Assembly: GCA_037951165.1 (NCBI GenBank)
Contig: JBBDHG010000054.1
Coordinates: 5,470,001-5,534,000 of the forward strand
Source: Lophius americanus
Lineage: Eukaryota; Chordata; Actinopteri; Lophiiformes; Lophiidae
Length of the DNA: 64,000 bases
Reading direction: 5' to 3'
The translations under genes and the position numbers were made by a program. Positions 13,739 through 22,221 of this stretch are shown in pieces (position 1 is the first letter of the stretch; each line of letters opens with the position of its first letter). The notes below the pieces were generated by a model. The model was given only the letters and a program-made list of their open reading frames with translations. It was not told the origin of the DNA and did no database searches.

Positions 13739-13769
<31 letters not shown>

Positions 13770-13772
13770 AAG

Positions 13773-13846
<74 letters not shown>

Positions 13847-16275
13847 CAATATATTGATATACTGTATATAAATATTTGATTTATTCGCATTGACTCAGAA
13901 TGGCAGAAAAAACACTTTGCAGGCATTAAAATGCAGCTTTAATGTGCATTAATTTGAACCATTGCACTGATAGTGTGCTTGTGCATTAGATGGACGTATC
14001 ACATGTAATTAAAATTCTTTCTTTCACTATTTTAGGCCCTATTTAGATAAATAAGAGCAGAATTCAGATTTTACAGCAGCTCAGACGAGAGTGAAAAGTG
14101 GCGGTTACAAGTAAATTTGATATAATAGGATGTAACAAAGAGTGACCTACAGTTGGAGTCCCTTTCATTCCGTGGGTGCTGCATTCTCCAGCTGAAAGAG
14201 CTGAATAAAGATGACTCAGTGTGAACAGGTGTGAACATGACTGTGTATGTTTGTTTGTTTGTTTCCCTTTGTGTCAGATTTGGTGATGAACTGATGACCT
14301 GTGCAGATTTTAAGCTCCAGACTCTTTGAGTCGAGGAATAATATGAACATATTTTAATGGTAGATTTTCAAAGATCAATCTTTATTGTATGTTCTGGCTA
14401 TCATTTAAAGAATAATTTACACGGACAGCCATAACATTATAATGACGTGTCTATCATTGCGTAAGCCTCCCTTTTGCCACCAAAGCAGCTCTGACCTGCC
14501 AAGGCATGGACTCCAGCAGAACTCTGAGCGTGTGCTGTCGTATCTGGCACCAACATGTTAGCAACAGGTCTTTTAAGTCCTCCTGTGAGATTTAAGATAG
14601 GAGATACCTGTATGTGTTTTCGACAAATGAGATGGGTCGGCGTAGGCTCTGTCTGGTCTATGACTCAGCCCAATCAACAGCAGACTGTGATGCGTTGGAT
14701 TTTCTAAAACCTTTCTATCAGAACCACAATGAAATTAATAAGACAACACAAGTTATCTCTCAATGTGCATAAATGGACTGATGACGCTGTAGCCAGTTCC
14801 CCAGTTGTCCTCCATAGACAATTTTTGGTTGGTACTGATCCCTACAAACCAGGAACAACCATGAACTCCTTCTACTCTGGAGATGCTCTGACCCATTGGT
14901 CTAGATATTGCAGTTTGGCCCATGTCGATGTTGGTCAGATCATTACACTTCCTATTTTTCACATCCAACACATCATCTTGAAGGACTAAACGTTCACCTG
15001 CTGGCTAAAATACCCATGTTATTCTCTTCACCTGTCAGTGGGTTTAATGTTATGGCTGATTGGTCTGTATTCCTATATCAGTTCTGGTTTACAGTTGAAT
15101 CAACAGTGACCAGAAGTAAAAACCTTTACTTCAAAACCTTTTGAGCCCAACTCCACCAATCCCCTTTTCAAAGTTAGATGCTCAATTGACCAATATTCCC
15201 ATATTATGTTCTTTCCAACAGTCTAATTACTGGTGAAGAGAAGAAAAATCCTGTAGTCCCTTTTCAGGCCCCATTTGGGACTGACAATATGTCCATCTGG
15301 GAGAGGAGTGATAGCTGCACCGATGGTAAAGACAAGGTAAACGCCACACAAGTCACCACAATACAGAAACGTCAGTGTTAGAATACAATCCATCTCTTGG
15401 TTCATTCTATTTTGCTTATATTCTTTAAGACAAACTCTGAGACTTTTCTGCTAATTTTCATATTCTTAAATGACTACTATTCATTTAGAATGATAGAAAA
15501 GGAGTGCGATGTCCAACTAAAGCATTTAGAATGGGGGAAAAAAAAGGATATCCTTACAATATTTACTTTCATTATAAATCTATCACACTTTTTTAACCTT
15601 TTGTGTTCTTTAGAAAAACAATGTTCATTACAGCCAGATGGAGAACCAGCAGTGGCCTCAGCAGCAGCTTCAGACCAGCAGGTTCAAGAGAATGTAAGTT
15701 GTGAAGATGGCGCTTATGTAGATTTCCATTCATCCAGCTCATACTGATCCTTAAAGGTGGAATCAAAAGCAACTTAAAAACAAAAAAATCCAGTCCAGGT
15801 TTTCTCGGACTTAACCTTCAAGGTTCACAAGATGGTGCTGTTGTTCCGGAGGCTGTGCCTCAGGTGACACTTTCTCAATTTTACCAAATAGATTAGATTT
15901 ATTATCATGTCAGAACAAATCAGACTTAACATACTCTCTCAAAATCATAATGGCTGACCTCTTTATGAGTATTTTAGTCAACTAATCAAATCATCATTAA
16001 ATGTTGATTAGTGTAATGTTTCATCCTGTTCATAGTGGCAACCGTGTTTTTTTCAGAGCTCTTCTATTGTAAGAAAAGTGGCATTCACTTAATTTGTCTC
16101 ACTCAGGCAGATAAAAAAAACTCCCTCTAAACGCCATGATGCCAAACACGCTGAGGTCGCCATGGTTACAACATCATCAATAATGGCAACATCATCAATA
16201 ATGATGAAGTGCTGCATCATTAATGTTCAGCTTGAATGCTGTGGGCAGGAGCATGACCATACGAACAGATTGTAG
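12756..16275 (+). CDS. c7orf57: C7orf57-like protein gene (8 predicted exons)
   Basis: Predicted exons are 12756-12763, 12962-13002, 13182-13346, 13438-13534, 15222-15336, 15614-15693, 15770-15863 and 16111-16275. All introns are GT-AG, phases agree throughout, and the joined frame is 765 nt (254 residues plus TAG); human C7orf57 is slightly longer. Recognition rests on exon 3 (QIPGLS, then SDSDYVKLAKQGG, against TDSEYVKLAKQGG in human), exon 4 (AYKPPNWFIP, like the human AYSLPDWYIH stretch) and exon 5 (APFGTDNMSIWER, like GPFDFDMKTVWQR). The protein has no known enzymatic domain and its function is not established. The same gene is the immediate neighbour of UPP1 in human, in the same orientation, which fits upp2 following here. 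The intron between exons 4 and 5 carries an AT palindrome, AT microsatellites and a Tc1-like remnant. The last two exons rest on splice signals and open frame only. Confidence 0.72.
12962..13002 (+). CDS. c7orf57: c7orf57-like exon 2
   Basis: A short 41-nt exon between a TTTCCAACAG acceptor and a GTAAGA donor. It codes a short Ser/Leu-rich stretch ending QSSDS and leaves one base to join exon 3. Confidence 0.5.
13182..13346 (+). CDS. c7orf57: c7orf57-like exon 3 (conserved core)
   Basis: TTTTGGCAG acceptor and GTAGAG donor. This exon carries the two most diagnostic family segments, QIPGLS and SDSDYVKLAKQGG. It enters in phase 1 and leaves in phase 1. Confidence 0.82.
13438..13534 (+). CDS. 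c7orf57: c7orf57-like exon 4
   Basis: TTCAACAG acceptor and GTACAT donor. Codes GLLRHEE then AYKPPNWFIPASEDNDKP, matching the Pro/Trp-containing segment after YVKLAKQGG in the human protein. Leaves two bases that pair in phase with the exon at 15222. Confidence 0.8.
13624..13683. repeat. 60-bp perfect AT-rich palindrome
   Basis: The 30-bp left arm, starting TGGAGATAACATGGATATGG, is exactly mirrored on the right (ending CCATATCCATGTTATCTCCA). The centre is an AT run at 13653/13654. It lies at the edge of a larger AT microsatellite block. Confidence 0.9.
13684..13845. repeat. (AT)n microsatellite with AAAGATATATATACAT interruptions
   Basis: A long AT dinucleotide tract, interrupted by repeats of a unit of about 33-36 bp containing AAAGATATATATACAT, then pure AT to about 13845. 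Tyr/Ile-only frames through it are artefacts. Confidence 0.95.
14419..15068 (-). mobile_element. Internally deleted Tc1-like DNA transposon
   Basis: The ends are imperfect inverted repeats: ACAGCCATAACATTA near 14425, and its complement TAATGTTATGGCTGAT near 15050. The left part (14465-14590) resembles the 3' part of a common fish Tc1-like element in reverse. The right part (14875-15050) resembles the reversed 5' part (GAGATGCTCTGACCCA, CACCTGTCAGTGG). Most of the transposase region between them is missing, so it cannot move by itself. It lies in the intron before c7orf57-like exon 5. Family assignment is from memory of the repeat. Confidence 0.7.
15222..15336 (+). CDS. c7orf57: c7orf57-like exon 5
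   Basis: TTCCAACAG acceptor and GTAAAC donor. Codes a Lys/Glu stretch, then PFQAPFGTDNMSIWERSD, which aligns with a conserved PFDFDMKTVW-type motif in human C7orf57. Ends in phase 0. Confidence 0.75.
15614..15693 (+). CDS. c7orf57: c7orf57-like exon 6 (Gln-rich)
   Basis: TGTTCTTTAG acceptor and GTAAGT donor. Codes a Gln-rich segment including MENQQWPQQQLQ. Leaves phase 2. The length and strong splice sites support it; sequence similarity is weak. Confidence 0.55.
15770..15863 (+). CDS. c7orf57: c7orf57-like exon 7 (tentative)
   Basis: An open stretch with coding-like composition (KTKKSSPGFLGLNLQG, then PEAVPQ) before a GTGACA donor. The acceptor used here (AATCAAAAG) is weak, with no pyrimidine tract. 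An alternative acceptor at TTAAAG 14 bases upstream enters another frame that stops after about 19 residues, so the reading frame is uncertain. Confidence 0.3.
16111..16275 (+). CDS. c7orf57: c7orf57-like last exon (tentative)
   Basis: A CACTCAGGCAG acceptor opens a phase-0 frame ending in TAG at 16273-16275. It begins IKKTPSKRHDAKHAEVAMV and holds a small tandem repeat coding TSSIM twice. It keeps the whole joined frame a multiple of three, but no family match is recognised. Confidence 0.3.
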   Translation: MKKTPSKRHDAKHAEVAMVTTSSIMATSSIMMKCCIINVQLECCGQEHDHTNRL

Positions 16276-17308
16276 ATAGAATTGTTTGGTTTTAAGGATC
16301 GAGGTGCAACTTGCTTTAATCCAAACAAATGTTTTTTCACCACGGTGACACTGTTCACCTACTAAATGAGACATGTCATCAGATGTTTTGCCTTTCAGTC
16401 TGACTAGGATGGGGGCAGATTGTAGGGGAAATGTGATGTCAGTTCATACCCTCGTCAATAGAGGGCATGCATGTTGATTTAGCTGAAATTGAAAGTGCAT
16501 TAGAGGACACATTATCCAAAGATTGTAGCAATACCTTTGCTACAATACCTTTGCTAAACTTAAAAAATACCTTTTTAAGTTTAACTTAAGCTGAAGTGAA
16601 AAATATATTTTTGTCCGTTGTTACTAATCTAATTACATAGTTATTAAAAACATGCGATTTATGATTGATATAAAAAGAGATAGTCTCATAGATGAGCTGT
16701 GAAATCTATTGTGTCGTATTACAAATGTAATAACATACTTATTACAATATCTATGACTTATGACTGATAAAAAACAAATCAGTCATAAACTGAACTGGAC
16801 CGAAACTAATAAAACTTGTTTTATTATTAATGTAATAACAAAAATATATAAAACAAAATGCAGACAGAACAATGGCCTGTCAGACAGATCTGGACATTCA
16901 CCCATTTGCCCACAGCTGGTCTGAGCTATGTTTACCTCATGCAAATAGTAGGTGACTGACCGACTATCGAATATGATCACACATGCAACACTCCAAAGAA
17001 CAAACAGGAAAGACTGTGATCATATGATATTTTGACAAATTACATAATCTATTTGACTTTTTCTTTTTAAGCAAGCAATAAAAAACAACATCTGTCAGTA
17101 AATGTCATCATTGCCCCCCAGAAATAAGCTTTACAGAGCATGGGTGCAAGAAGTGACATTTCTTAAGTAACAATTCTTTATTTATTTATCTATTTCTTTC
17201 AACGATTTTCGTTGAAAAGCTTTTCGGAAAATTGTCTCGCATCACATTTTGACCTTTTATCTCCGGTGATGTCACAGAGTGTTTGACAAGAAGCCACTTC
17301 CTGTCGAC
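16276..17308. other. Intergenic, no gene seen
   Basis: AT-rich DNA between the c7orf57-like gene and upp2. Contains a small stem-loop around 16755-16795 (ATGACTGAT ... ATCAGTCAT). No recognisable exon or repeat family. Confidence 0.5.
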
Positions 17309-17384
17309 ATGTCGAAGCTGTTGAGCTTTGGATATGTTGAAGACGACAAACCAGATAATAGAACAGACAATGCTGATTTGTCAA
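17309..17384 (+). other. Possible short start exon, unassigned
   Basis: ATG opens MSKLLSFGYVEDDKPDN and runs 25 codons to a consensus GTAAGT donor. The acidic-polar composition looks coding-like, but no partner exon was found before upp2. It could be an orphan exon, a transposase remnant or chance. Confidence 0.2.
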
Positions 17385-19340
17385 GTAAGTTGCAAAACAC
17401 TCATGACAGAAATGACTGCCTTTCCATCACACTATAAAACATCACCTTCGTAATAAAAAGGAAACAAAGCTGGTGTACGGATGTCATGTTTCCCAATTCT
17501 ACAGTTTTATTATATCATGAAATTCCAAATTGGTATGGATGTTACCGTACCTTTCTGTCAACAGATTTAAAGACTGAGTGCTGAGGAATAAGGATGTACA
17601 ATCCAAAAATGCTTCTGACATGAACAGTCGCCATCCCTTTTTGTCTAACAACAATAATTGGTAAGCCAAATCAAAGGTTTAACTAATTTTAGATAGTTTT
17701 ATGATGTCATATTTATTACATAAGTGTGAAAATGTCCCATTGAACAAAAGCAATGACCATGCCTTATTGATCCTTCCTATTGTTTGCATTAAATGTTATG
17801 TGGAAAGAACAAAATAGTTGCATCATACCTTTTAAAACAAGGTTGTTTCACTGCATTAATGTAATGTTAAAATATACTGAATTACATAACTTTGTTTAGT
17901 TAAATTAGCATAACTATGTTCAAAACATTCAACAAAACTGTGTTAAGTACATGCAACATAATAGTTTTGAGTAAAACAATCATGGATGTTGTTTGCATTG
18001 CATGACTTTTAAATGTCGAAAGAACTAAATATTTTCATTTTGGACAATTAAATCATGGGAGTTAAATTGTATTAATAGGATATTAAAAGGTTTTGAAATC
18101 AGGAAGTTGTGTTTAGTACATTCAACATATCTTTATTTATTACATTTAACCAAATTTTGTTCAAACATGATTTTCTTCATCAAACTGATTACAACTCTCT
18201 CATGTAGCACTTCACAACGACTTGAAAGCATTTCAAGTCATAATAATTACTTTTCAAATCCTTTTCCCATTTATTTGAACCTGCTTTTGTGGAACCGGAC
18301 GACATATCTAAGTTAAGTAGATGTGATATTTTAATTTCTTAGAGCGTGTAACCTGTTCGTGTTTACTTCGGTAACTGTTCCTTGAGTGATTGTTGTTGAT
18401 GTTGTTGTGGGTTTATTTTGCCAATGTCTGAAATTCTGCAAAAGGCAGCTTTGAATATGCAAATAAATAGAGTTGTTCAAATCATATCATGTCATCATTT
18501 TTACATTTTTACATTTTGTTTACTGCATTAGAGATGTCAGTGTTAGAATGTTCAATGTACAACAATGTCACATGACAGCAAGTGAGGGCCAATTATTCTG
18601 AAGCGAATCAAATTGAGGCTAATAACTTAAACAGATCGATTTTTATTGTATGTTTGTTTTCTGCTCAGCAAAAACACAGATGTTTTACACAGATGATCCT
18701 CTTCTTCACTAAAAACAGAGTTTTTTGATTCACTGATGGTTCTATTAGACATTTCTAATACTATTAGAAATCTAATCTAATCTAATCTAATACTATTTCT
18801 ATACGATGGACAGCATCACTCAACAATTGTACAATGTCAAGGATTCTTCAAGAGGAAGTTTTTCATTCTCTTTTCTGGGGTTTAGACATAAAAACATGTC
18901 ATGTGTATATAAACGGGTGGAGGGTCTGGGGTGGGCATTGTTCATATTTCTCGGAAAAAGTAGTGAACAATAAACGAGGACAGCATTTCTAGCTGTTTTG
19001 ATTGGGCCGCGTGATTGTTCTGGCATTCACATGGGATGTGGTCATGTTAGAGGTTATCTCAGTGTTCTTCGTGAAATCTAAACGCAAAAACAAAGTTATT
19101 TATAGGTTTCAGATCTACTAATGCTAAGATGTTAGAAACTCCAGGTCTTTGGGGTAAGGCAAGGTGAAGTTGTAACAACGGTTAATGTTGCATAAGTTAC
19201 TGGCTTTAACGCTGATACGGTCTTGTTTTGAAGGTTTATCGACGGATGCTTTAGAAGGTGGACAGTCATAATTTTCATGTTTGTTTTGGACCAGGAATGA
19301 TGTTTTTGTGAGTGCGAGGACATTTGCTACTCCTCTCTAT
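17385..19340. other. Intergenic, AT-rich, no gene seen
   Basis: No coding exon or clear mobile element recognised. Contains a short CTAAT tandem near 18770-18790. Confidence 0.5.
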
Positions 19341-19344
19341 GGAG

Positions 19345-19349
19345 CCAAT
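19345..19349 (+). promoter_or_regulatory. CCAAT box, upp2 promoter
   Basis: CCAAT in the context GAGCCAATCACG, 134 bp upstream of the upp2 start codon and close to the DR1 element. NF-Y binding is inferred from motif only. Confidence 0.4.
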
Positions 19350-19357
19350 CACGGGCA

Positions 19358-19370
19358 AGGTCATAGGTCA
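19358..19370 (+). promoter_or_regulatory. Perfect DR1 nuclear-receptor element, upp2 promoter
   Basis: AGGTCA-T-AGGTCA: two perfect half-sites in direct repeat with a one-base spacer, the site type bound by HNF4A homodimers and PPAR-RXR dimers. It lies 112 bp upstream of the upp2 ATG and about 25 bp upstream of a TATA-like ATATAA. UPP2 is a liver-enriched enzyme in mammals, so control by a liver nuclear receptor is plausible but inferred. Confidence 0.6.
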
Positions 19371-19394
19371 CGACCATATCAGCCCTGGAGCCAG

Positions 19395-19400
19395 ATATAA
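19395..19400 (+). promoter_or_regulatory. TATA-like box, upp2 promoter
   Basis: ATATAA within CCAGATATAACTCG. It would place transcription start near 19425, leaving a 5' UTR of about 55-60 nt before the start codon at 19483. Confidence 0.4.
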
Positions 19401-19482
19401 CTCGTATTGAAAAGGCTGCCGTTAGTTTTTTGACGCAGAGCAACTTTTGAAGACATTTCAAGCACAAGCGTTTCCCGCAGCG

Positions 19483-19535
19483 ATGGCCCCGATTTTACTG
19501 AACTGCTTGGGAAATGAGCACAATGAGTACATCAA
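19483..19535 (+). CDS. upp2: upp2 exon 1
   Basis: Start codon in GCAGCGATGG, a good initiation context. Codes MAPILLNCLGNEHNEYI and two bases of Lys before a GTAAGT donor. Confidence 0.9.
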
Positions 19536-20035
19536 GTAAGTCACTATTTCTTCTTATTGCTGTACAAAATCCAATCTAAGTGGGTTTGGTGATCAATTCA
19601 AGGCATATTCTTTGATATGATCGATTAATATGTTGTGCTGTATCGCTCTTAGACCATTGGTCCAGGTGAAAAATCCCTACTTGGACACCATGGAGGAGGA
19701 TATTCTCTATCACTTCAGCTTGAGCACCAAAACTCACAACCTTCCGCAAATGTTCGGAGATATAAAGGTTTGTAAAAGTCTTAATTAATTGATAATAATT
19801 TCATTTTAAAGTCCATTACAGAGATCTCACTTGTCTCCTTTCTCTGTTTGCCTTAGTTTGTGTGTGTGGGTGGCAGTTCAAACCGAATGAAGGCTTTCGC
19901 CCAGTTCATCCACCAAGAGCTGAGACTTCCTGGAAACCCAGAGGAAGTCAAAGACATCTGTGAGGGAACTGACCGCTACTGCATGTATAAAGTGGGTCCA
20001 GTCCTCTCAATAAGTGTAAGTGTTGCACATAGAAC

Positions 20036-20069
<34 letters not shown>

Positions 20070-21114
20070 GTTTTTACAAAATAAATGACAGGTCTTGGTG
20101 ATTTTTCAACACTAAGTCATCTTGTTTCCATCACAGCATGGCATGGGGGTCCCTTCCATTTCCATCATGCTGCATGAGCTCATCAAACTGCTTCATCACG
20201 CCCAATGCCGCGACGTCATCCTCTTCCGCCTTGGAACATCAGGTGGAATCGGTAATAATATTTATATGGTGCTTTAACAACATCACTGATCATTATTGGC
20301 CCTCAGGCAATGACTTGACGTTCCTGCTTGATCATGCCTCTAGGTCTGGCTCCAGGAACAGTCGTGATCACGGAAAAAGCGGTGGACTACTCTTTCCGCC
20401 CCCAGTTTGAGCAGGTGGTCCTCGGTAATGTCATCACCAGAAGCACTGAGCTGAACGAGGGGGTGTCCAATGAGCTTCTGCAGTGCTCCTCTGAGCTCCA
20501 GAACCTTCCTACGGTGATTGGAAACACCATGTGCACCCATGACTTTTACGAAGGTAAACATCATGAGCATCTCATACCCCTTTTGTTTGGAATTACATCT
20601 CCATGGGTAAAGTAGCGACAAATCTTGTCCCTCCAGGGCAAGGCCGACTTGATGGAGCTCTCTGCTCCTTCTCTCATGAAGACAAACTGGAGTATCTGAG
20701 GAAAGCTTATGACGCCGGAGTGAGGAATATTGAGATGGAGTCCACTGTATTTGCCGCCATGTGCCGAGTCTGTGGCCTCAAAGGTAAAACAAACCTTTGT
20801 TTTACCTGTGGAGGCGATCCAGGTTTAGCCTCCACATATTTTAATTAGCCTAAAAGTTGTATAGAATCCGGAATCCAGAATTTATTATGCGTGCGTCTCC
20901 CTTTCTATGACTTATAATTACTCCCATAAGCCTATTCTGTGTGACTGATAACCTCCTTTTTTCCTCTGCAGCGGCTGTAGTCTGTGTTGCGCTGCTGGAT
21001 CGCTTTGAGGGAGACCAGATCACCTCCTCTCATGACGTTCTGGTGGAGTACCAGCAGAGACCTCAAGTCCTGGTGTCCCACTTCATCAAGAAACGCTTGG
21101 GAATTATTGCCTAA
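19483..21114 (+). CDS. upp2: Uridine phosphorylase 2 (7 exons, 313 aa)
   Basis: Cytosolic enzyme of pyrimidine salvage that splits uridine with phosphate into uracil and ribose 1-phosphate. Exons: 19483-19535, 19653-19767, 19857-20015, 20137-20251, 20344-20553, 20637-20783, 20972-21114; every intron is GT-AG and phases agree (942 nt). Visible motifs: GGSSNRM (61-67) with a phosphate-site Gly/Arg, TDRYCMYK (94-101), HGMGVPSISIMLHELIKLL (from 110), RLGTSGGIG (140-148), EGQGRLDGALC (217-227) with the base-recognising Gln and Arg, and RNIEMEST (247-254) of the ribose site. UPP2 rather than UPP1 is indicated by VKNPYLD, THNLP, RSTEL and DVLVEYQQRP. Length fits the family (about 310-317). The start follows from conserved exon 2 phase. 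The gene looks intact and is followed tail-to-tail by ccdc148. Confidence 0.97.
19653..19767 (+). CDS. upp2: upp2 exon 2
   Basis: CGCTCTTAG acceptor and GTTTGT donor. Carries VKNPYLDTMEEDILYHF and the THNLPQMFGDIK segment typical of UPP2. Confidence 0.97.
19857..20015 (+). CDS. upp2: upp2 exon 3
   Basis: TTTGCCTTAG acceptor and GTAAGT donor. Carries FVCVGGSSNRMKAF (phosphate-binding loop) and GTDRYCMYKVGPVLSIS. Confidence 0.97.
20038..20069. repeat. (GATA)n microsatellite
   Basis: About eight copies of the TAGA/GATA tetranucleotide in upp2 intron 3. Confidence 0.95.
20137..20251 (+). CDS. upp2: upp2 exon 4
   Basis: TCCATCACAG acceptor and GTAATA donor. Carries HGMGVPSISIMLHELIKLL and the RLGTSGGI core; the residue before the Arg is Phe (FRLG) where mammalian family members have Ile (IRIG). 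Confidence 0.97.
20344..20553 (+). CDS. upp2: upp2 exon 5
   Basis: ATGCCTCTAG acceptor and GTAAAC donor. Starts at APGTVVITEKAVD and ends at GNTMCTHDFYE. Confidence 0.97.
20637..20783 (+). CDS. upp2: upp2 exon 6
   Basis: GTCCCTCCAG acceptor and GTAAAA donor. Holds the substrate-binding segments GQGRLDGALC and RNIEMESTVFAAMC. Confidence 0.97.
20972..21114 (+). CDS. upp2: upp2 exon 7 (last coding)
   Basis: TTCCTCTGCAG acceptor. Codes AAVVCVALLDRFEGDQI, DVLVEYQQRPQ and the C-terminus KKRLGIIA, then TAA at 21112-21114. Confidence 0.97.
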
Positions 21115-22077
21115 GACCGCTGAACAGAAAATAATGTATATAGTGTTGTTGTGACATATGTAAAATGTATATACTGTACTTAACATGTTAATATGTGTAT
21201 TAGACACCTATTTAAATATCTATTCATATTTGATGCTTTGTGCATGTGTAAAGTAATATTAATTTTATAAAATAATGTGTTCTACATGGTGCTGTAATAT
21301 TTGTTGTATAACTCTGTAAAGGAGGTCAAACATTCATGATCTGGTTATTTGTCTTAATGTTGAAATCTCCAAAATTGTTTACACTGACCGCTGGGAAATG
21401 TACGATTGATTAGATTTTGTTTGCGATTATGCAATATGCTCTAGATACTAATCTCACAAATCAAGACCACATGCCAAAATTTGAGGGGTTGCTTGATTAA
21501 TCAATCAAAAACCACCTTGCATCCGAAAAGATTGGAAAACTATCTGGGTTTCTCATACTGTAACACATCCGGAGATTATTATTATTAAATCATCGGGTTC
21601 TTTGTGCATGCTGTATGAAAAGCAGTAACTATTAGTATGGTATTTCTCTTAGTATAAATGAAAAAACCTCTCACACATTCTCTTCTCACATTGCATTTCA
21701 GTAATTACAGTGTTATTACATAATAGCTAACATGTATTTAGCAGGCTGTGCTATTTAGTCTTGTCTAAGCAATTGAAAACTTTCTAGAATGTCACATAAA
21801 TGTCACTAAATGTTATTGAAAATTGAGTTACACGTCACACAGAGACATTGCATGATACTGTTTCTTTTCCTCATGACGTGCTGTAGAGTATAAAAAAATA
21901 AAATAAACGTCAACATTAGCAATTATACTGTCGCTTGGTGTTCAATCATTACAGCAGCATTTATACCAAACACTATCAGTTGAGCAAAAATGAGAATAAG
22001 ATGCAAAAGTAAAATTTACTTTGAGTCTGATGCAACAAGAGCAAGAGCAACGATGATGAGTCCAAACAAGCACCTGG
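21115..22077. other. upp2 3' UTR and convergent gap to ccdc148
   Basis: AT-rich. Holds the 3' ends of two convergent genes only 0.96 kb apart. An AATAAA-rich stretch near 21895-21907 could serve upp2 polyadenylation; this is not certain. Confidence 0.4.
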
Positions 22078-22221
22078 TCAGAATTTGATTTCAGATTTGG
22101 TGTCTCGTCTGGCTGGTTTAGGGGGCTGGATGACAGAAAGAACCTCTTTGGCGTAACGGCTGTGATGCAGACCGGCTGTCCGCAAGGCCTGCTCAACCCG
22201 TAATCTTGGATCAGACACAAT
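22078..22221 (-). CDS. ccdc148: ccdc148 last exon
   Basis: TTTTCCAG acceptor. Codes IVSDPRLRVEQALRTAGLHH, RYAKEVLSVIQPPKPARRD and the C-terminus EIKF, then TGA at 22080-22078; a close match to the human C-terminus. Confidence 0.96.
   Translation of the reverse strand: MVSDPRLRVEQALRTAGLHHSRYAKEVLSVIQPPKPARRDTKSEIKF

Noticed and set aside
13583..13926. Tyr/Ile-rich open frames
   Set aside because: Translations of an AT microsatellite and palindrome, not proteins.
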